NCBI GenBank assembly: GCA_003154855.1
Contig: PMEV01000173.1
Coordinates: forward strand, 1,340 to 8,859
Length of the DNA: 7,520 nucleotides
Source: Bryobacterales bacterium
GTDB lineage: Bacteria > Acidobacteriota > Terriglobia > Bryobacterales > Bryobacteraceae
Direction of reading: 5' to 3'
Made by a program: the position numbers and the translations under genes
Shown here: positions 5,753 through 7,520 of the stretch, piece after piece
Layout: each line of letters begins with the position of its first letter
Numbering within the stretch: the stretch's first letter is position 1
Notes under the pieces: generated by a model
What the model was told of the DNA's origin: nothing
The model's database searches: none
The model's input: only the letters and a program-made list of their open reading frames with translations

Positions 5753-6922
5753 ATGGAACCATTTCGGGGCGTGGACTTCCTGCACATCGACAGCCTGTTC
5801 AGCGAAGAGGAGCTGCTGGTGCGGCAGACGGCGCGGCAGTTCGTGGAGGAACGGGTGATCCCGATCGTTCGCGACTGCTACCGCGAAGCGCGGTTTCCCT
5901 CCGAGTTGATCGGCGAGTTGGGCCGGCTGGGGTTCCTTGGCGCGAACCTCGAAGGGTACGGCTGCGCCGGGCTGAACAACGTCGAGTATGGGCTGGTGAT
6001 GCAGGAGCTCGAGCGCGGCGATTCCGGTCTGCGCAGCTTCGTGTCGGTGCAGGGTGCGCTGGTGATGTACCCCATTCTGACGTTCGGATCGGAAGACCAG
6101 AAGCAACGCTGGCTGCCGCGGCTGCAATCGGGCGAGGCGATCGGCTGCTTCGGGCTTACCGAGCCGGATTTCGGATCCAACCCGTCGGGGATGCGCACCC
6201 GCGCGCGCCGGGAGGGCCAGGATTGGGTGCTGGATGGCGAGAAGACCTGGATCACCAACGGCAGCGCGGCCAGCGTCGCCGTGATCTGGGCGCGGACGGA
6301 GGAGGGCATTCGAGGCTTCCTGGTGGAGCGGGGCACGCCGGGTCTCGTCAGCACGGATATCCACGGCAAGTGGTCCATGCGGGCCTCGGTGACCTCGAGC
6401 CTGTCGCTGGCGGACTGCCGCATTCCGGGCGCGAACATGCTGCCGGGGGCCAAGGACCTCAAAGCCCCGCTGATGTGCCTCACGCAGGCGCGCTTCGGCA
6501 TCGGCTGGGGAGCGATCGGCGCGGCCATGGAGTGCTACGAAACCGCGCGCCAGTACGCCATTCTGCGGAAGCAGTTCGACGACCGGCCGATTGCGTCGCA
6601 CCAGTTGGTGCAGGAGAAACTGGTCTGGATGATCACCGAGATCACCAAAGCGCAACTGCTGGCGATGCAGGTGGGCCGGTTGAAGGATCGGGGCAAGGCC
6701 GAGCCCGCGCACATCTCGATGCTGAAGCGGAACAACGCCGCCATGGCGCTGGATTGCGCCCGCCTGAGCCGCGACCTGCTGGGAGCCAACGGCATCACGG
6801 ACGAGTACCCGATCATGCGGCACATGTGCAATCTGGAGACGGTGAAGACTTACGAGGGCACCGACCACATCCACGCGCTGGCGATCGGGGAGAAGGTGAC
6901 CGGAATCTCGGCGTACAAGTAG
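5753..6922 (+). CDS. gcdH: Glutaryl-CoA dehydrogenase-type acyl-CoA dehydrogenase
   Basis: This 389-residue FAD enzyme closely follows the glutaryl-CoA dehydrogenase pattern: GANLEGYGCAGL (63-74), QELERGDSGLRSFVSVQ (84-100), flavin-binding GCFGLTEPDFGSNP (131-144), TWITNG (165-170), GKWSMRASVT (205-214), LGANGITDEY (343-352) and a C-terminal TYEGTDHIHAL (366-376). E368 in YEGT aligns with the catalytic base of human GCDH; R94-S95 align with the residues that hold the substrate's terminal carboxylate. The expected reaction is oxidation and decarboxylation of glutaryl-CoA to crotonyl-CoA in lysine, hydroxylysine and tryptophan breakdown, in the cytosol with electrons passed to ETF. Non-decarboxylating relatives exist, so substrate is not proven. 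ATG 5753 gives the family's usual MxPFRGVDF start; ATG 5744 would add three residues, and its only Shine-Dalgarno-like motif (GGAGGGG, 5723-5729) is 14 nt away. Confidence 0.92.
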   Translation: MEPFRGVDFLHIDSLFSEEELLVRQTARQFVEERVIPIVRDCYREARFPSELIGELGRLGFLGANLEGYGCAGLNNVEYGLVMQELERGDSGLRSFVSVQGALVMYPILTFGSEDQKQRWLPRLQSGEAIGCFGLTEPDFGSNPSGMRTRARREGQDWVLDGEKTWITNGSAASVAVIWARTEEGIRGFLVERGTPGLVSTDIHGKWSMRASVTSSLSLADCRIPGANMLPGAKDLKAPLMCLTQARFGIGWGAIGAAMECYETARQYAILRKQFDDRPIASHQLVQEKLVWMITEITKAQLLAMQVGRLKDRGKAEPAHISMLKRNNAAMALDCARLSRDLLGANGITDEYPIMRHMCNLETVKTYEGTDHIHALAIGEKVTGISAYK

Positions 6923-7029
6923 GATCGCCGGGCCGTCGTGCGGGCGCCGCTCTTCGCCCCTCGATTCCGGGAACCGGCGCGCGGCCATTCTCGTAAACTG
7001 GTAATTAGGGCATCGGCGTCTTCATCGTT
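6923..7029 (+). other. Intergenic region before the efflux adaptor
   Basis: This 107-bp stretch between two co-directional genes has no clear hairpin followed by T-rich sequence and no good Shine-Dalgarno sequence before the ATG at 7030. TAAACT (6994-6999) is a possible -10 element without a matching -35, and it would give a leader of about 24 nt. Whether the adaptor has its own promoter is unclear. Confidence 0.3.
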
Positions 7030-7520
7030 ATGGCAACGCGAAAGAAACGTTCCTTCATTTGGATTCTGGTGGTGCTGGGCCTGGCAGGCGTGGCGTTCAT
7101 ATCGCTCAAGGCGTTCACGCATGCGCCGGCCAAGATCGATCCCGAGCGGCTGGTGCGCGTGGAACGAACGGACCTGGCGCGCTCGGTGGTGGCGACCGGC
7201 AAGATACAGCCCACCACTCAGGTGGAGATCAAGTCCAAGGCCAGCGGCATCATCCTGAAGCTGCCGGTCAACGTTGGGGACATCGTGCGGCAGGGGCAGG
7301 TGATTTGCGAACTGGACCAGAACGATCTGCTGCCCAAACTGCGGCAGGCGCGCGCGGCGTTGGGCATGGCGGAGGCGGCGCTCAAGAGCTCGCGGGCGGA
7401 ATACGAGCGGGACAAGGTGGAGGCGCTGGGGCCGGACGTTCCGTTCCTGAAGCGGGACATGGAGCGCGCGCGGGAAATGTTCCACGACAAGCTCCTCGCG
7501 CTGAACGCCCGCGACGACGC
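7030..7520 (+). CDS. MacA/HlyD-type efflux periplasmic adaptor, N-terminal part
   Basis: The frame opens at ATG 7030 and runs off the window after 163 whole codons. A basic start (MATRKKR) leads into one membrane anchor at about 9-27, placing the rest in the periplasm. Residues about 42-97 contain RVERTDLARSVVATGKIQP and IKSKASGIILKLPVNVGDIV with RQGQVICELD, the first half of a barrel-sandwich (lipoyl-like) hybrid domain. From about 98 a charged, Ala/Leu/Arg-rich helix begins (LRQARAALGMAEAALKSSRAEYERDK), the coiled-coil hairpin that contacts the outer-membrane channel. The order matches MacA-type adaptors, which serve ABC (MacB-like) or RND pumps exporting drugs, lipids or peptides. The transporter gene would be expected beyond the right edge. 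The adaptor family is secure; the pump type and substrate are not visible. Confidence 0.9.
   Translation, partial: MATRKKRSFIWILVVLGLAGVAFISLKAFTHAPAKIDPERLVRVERTDLARSVVATGKIQPTTQVEIKSKASGIILKLPVNVGDIVRQGQVICELDQNDLLPKLRQARAALGMAEAALKSSRAEYERDKVEALGPDVPFLKRDMERAREMFHDKLLALNARDD

Overview
The window is GC-rich bacterial chromosomal DNA carrying six complete protein genes and two genes cut by the window edges. The gene content suggests an acidobacterium, possibly Solibacter/Bryobacteraceae-like: a short KdpD/KdpE-type pair, a secreted prolyl oligopeptidase, a glutaryl-CoA dehydrogenase-type enzyme and a MacA-like adaptor. This assignment rests on remembered family resemblance and was not tested by a search. 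I see no tRNA, rRNA, CRISPR array, insertion sequence or phage gene.

Layout from left to right: (1) bases 1-192 (+) are the last 63 codons of a protein that looks like the C-terminal tail of a PIN-domain (VapC-like) ribonuclease. (2) A minus-strand two-gene operon follows, with a sensor kinase (2519-1068) and a KdpE-type response regulator (1071-364) joined by a GTGA stop/start overlap. The kinase has the four-helix DUF4118 membrane domain and the catalytic core of KdpD, but lacks KdpD's large N-terminal cytosolic half, and no kdpFABC pump genes lie beside it. (3) A 233-bp divergent intergenic region contains a dense cluster of G-runs, the kinase leader, and a structured leader for the next gene. 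(4) A plus-strand DUF4288-like protein (2753-3208) has a near-perfect Shine-Dalgarno sequence. (5) Convergent to it is a 93-residue XRE/HTH protein of an antitoxin-like family with no toxin beside it (3587-3306, minus). (6) A minus-strand exported prolyl oligopeptidase (5674-3623). (7) Divergent from that, a plus-strand glutaryl-CoA dehydrogenase-type flavoenzyme (5753-6922). (8) The beginning of a MacA/HlyD-type efflux adaptor (7030 to the edge).

Apart from the kinase/regulator pair, the genes look like independent units and do not form one pathway. The peptidase and dehydrogenase could be linked loosely through amino-acid use, since peptides supply lysine and tryptophan, which are degraded through glutaryl-CoA. 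They also share a 78-bp divergent promoter region. In that region each gene has a TANNNT -10-like hexamer separated from its ATG by exactly 7 nt, and neither has a well-placed Shine-Dalgarno sequence. This geometry predicts leaderless transcripts. I did not find a convincing new multi-gene system. The best leads are the stand-alone short KdpD/KdpE pair, the paired leaderless geometry, the G-run cluster and the orphan antitoxin-like regulator.
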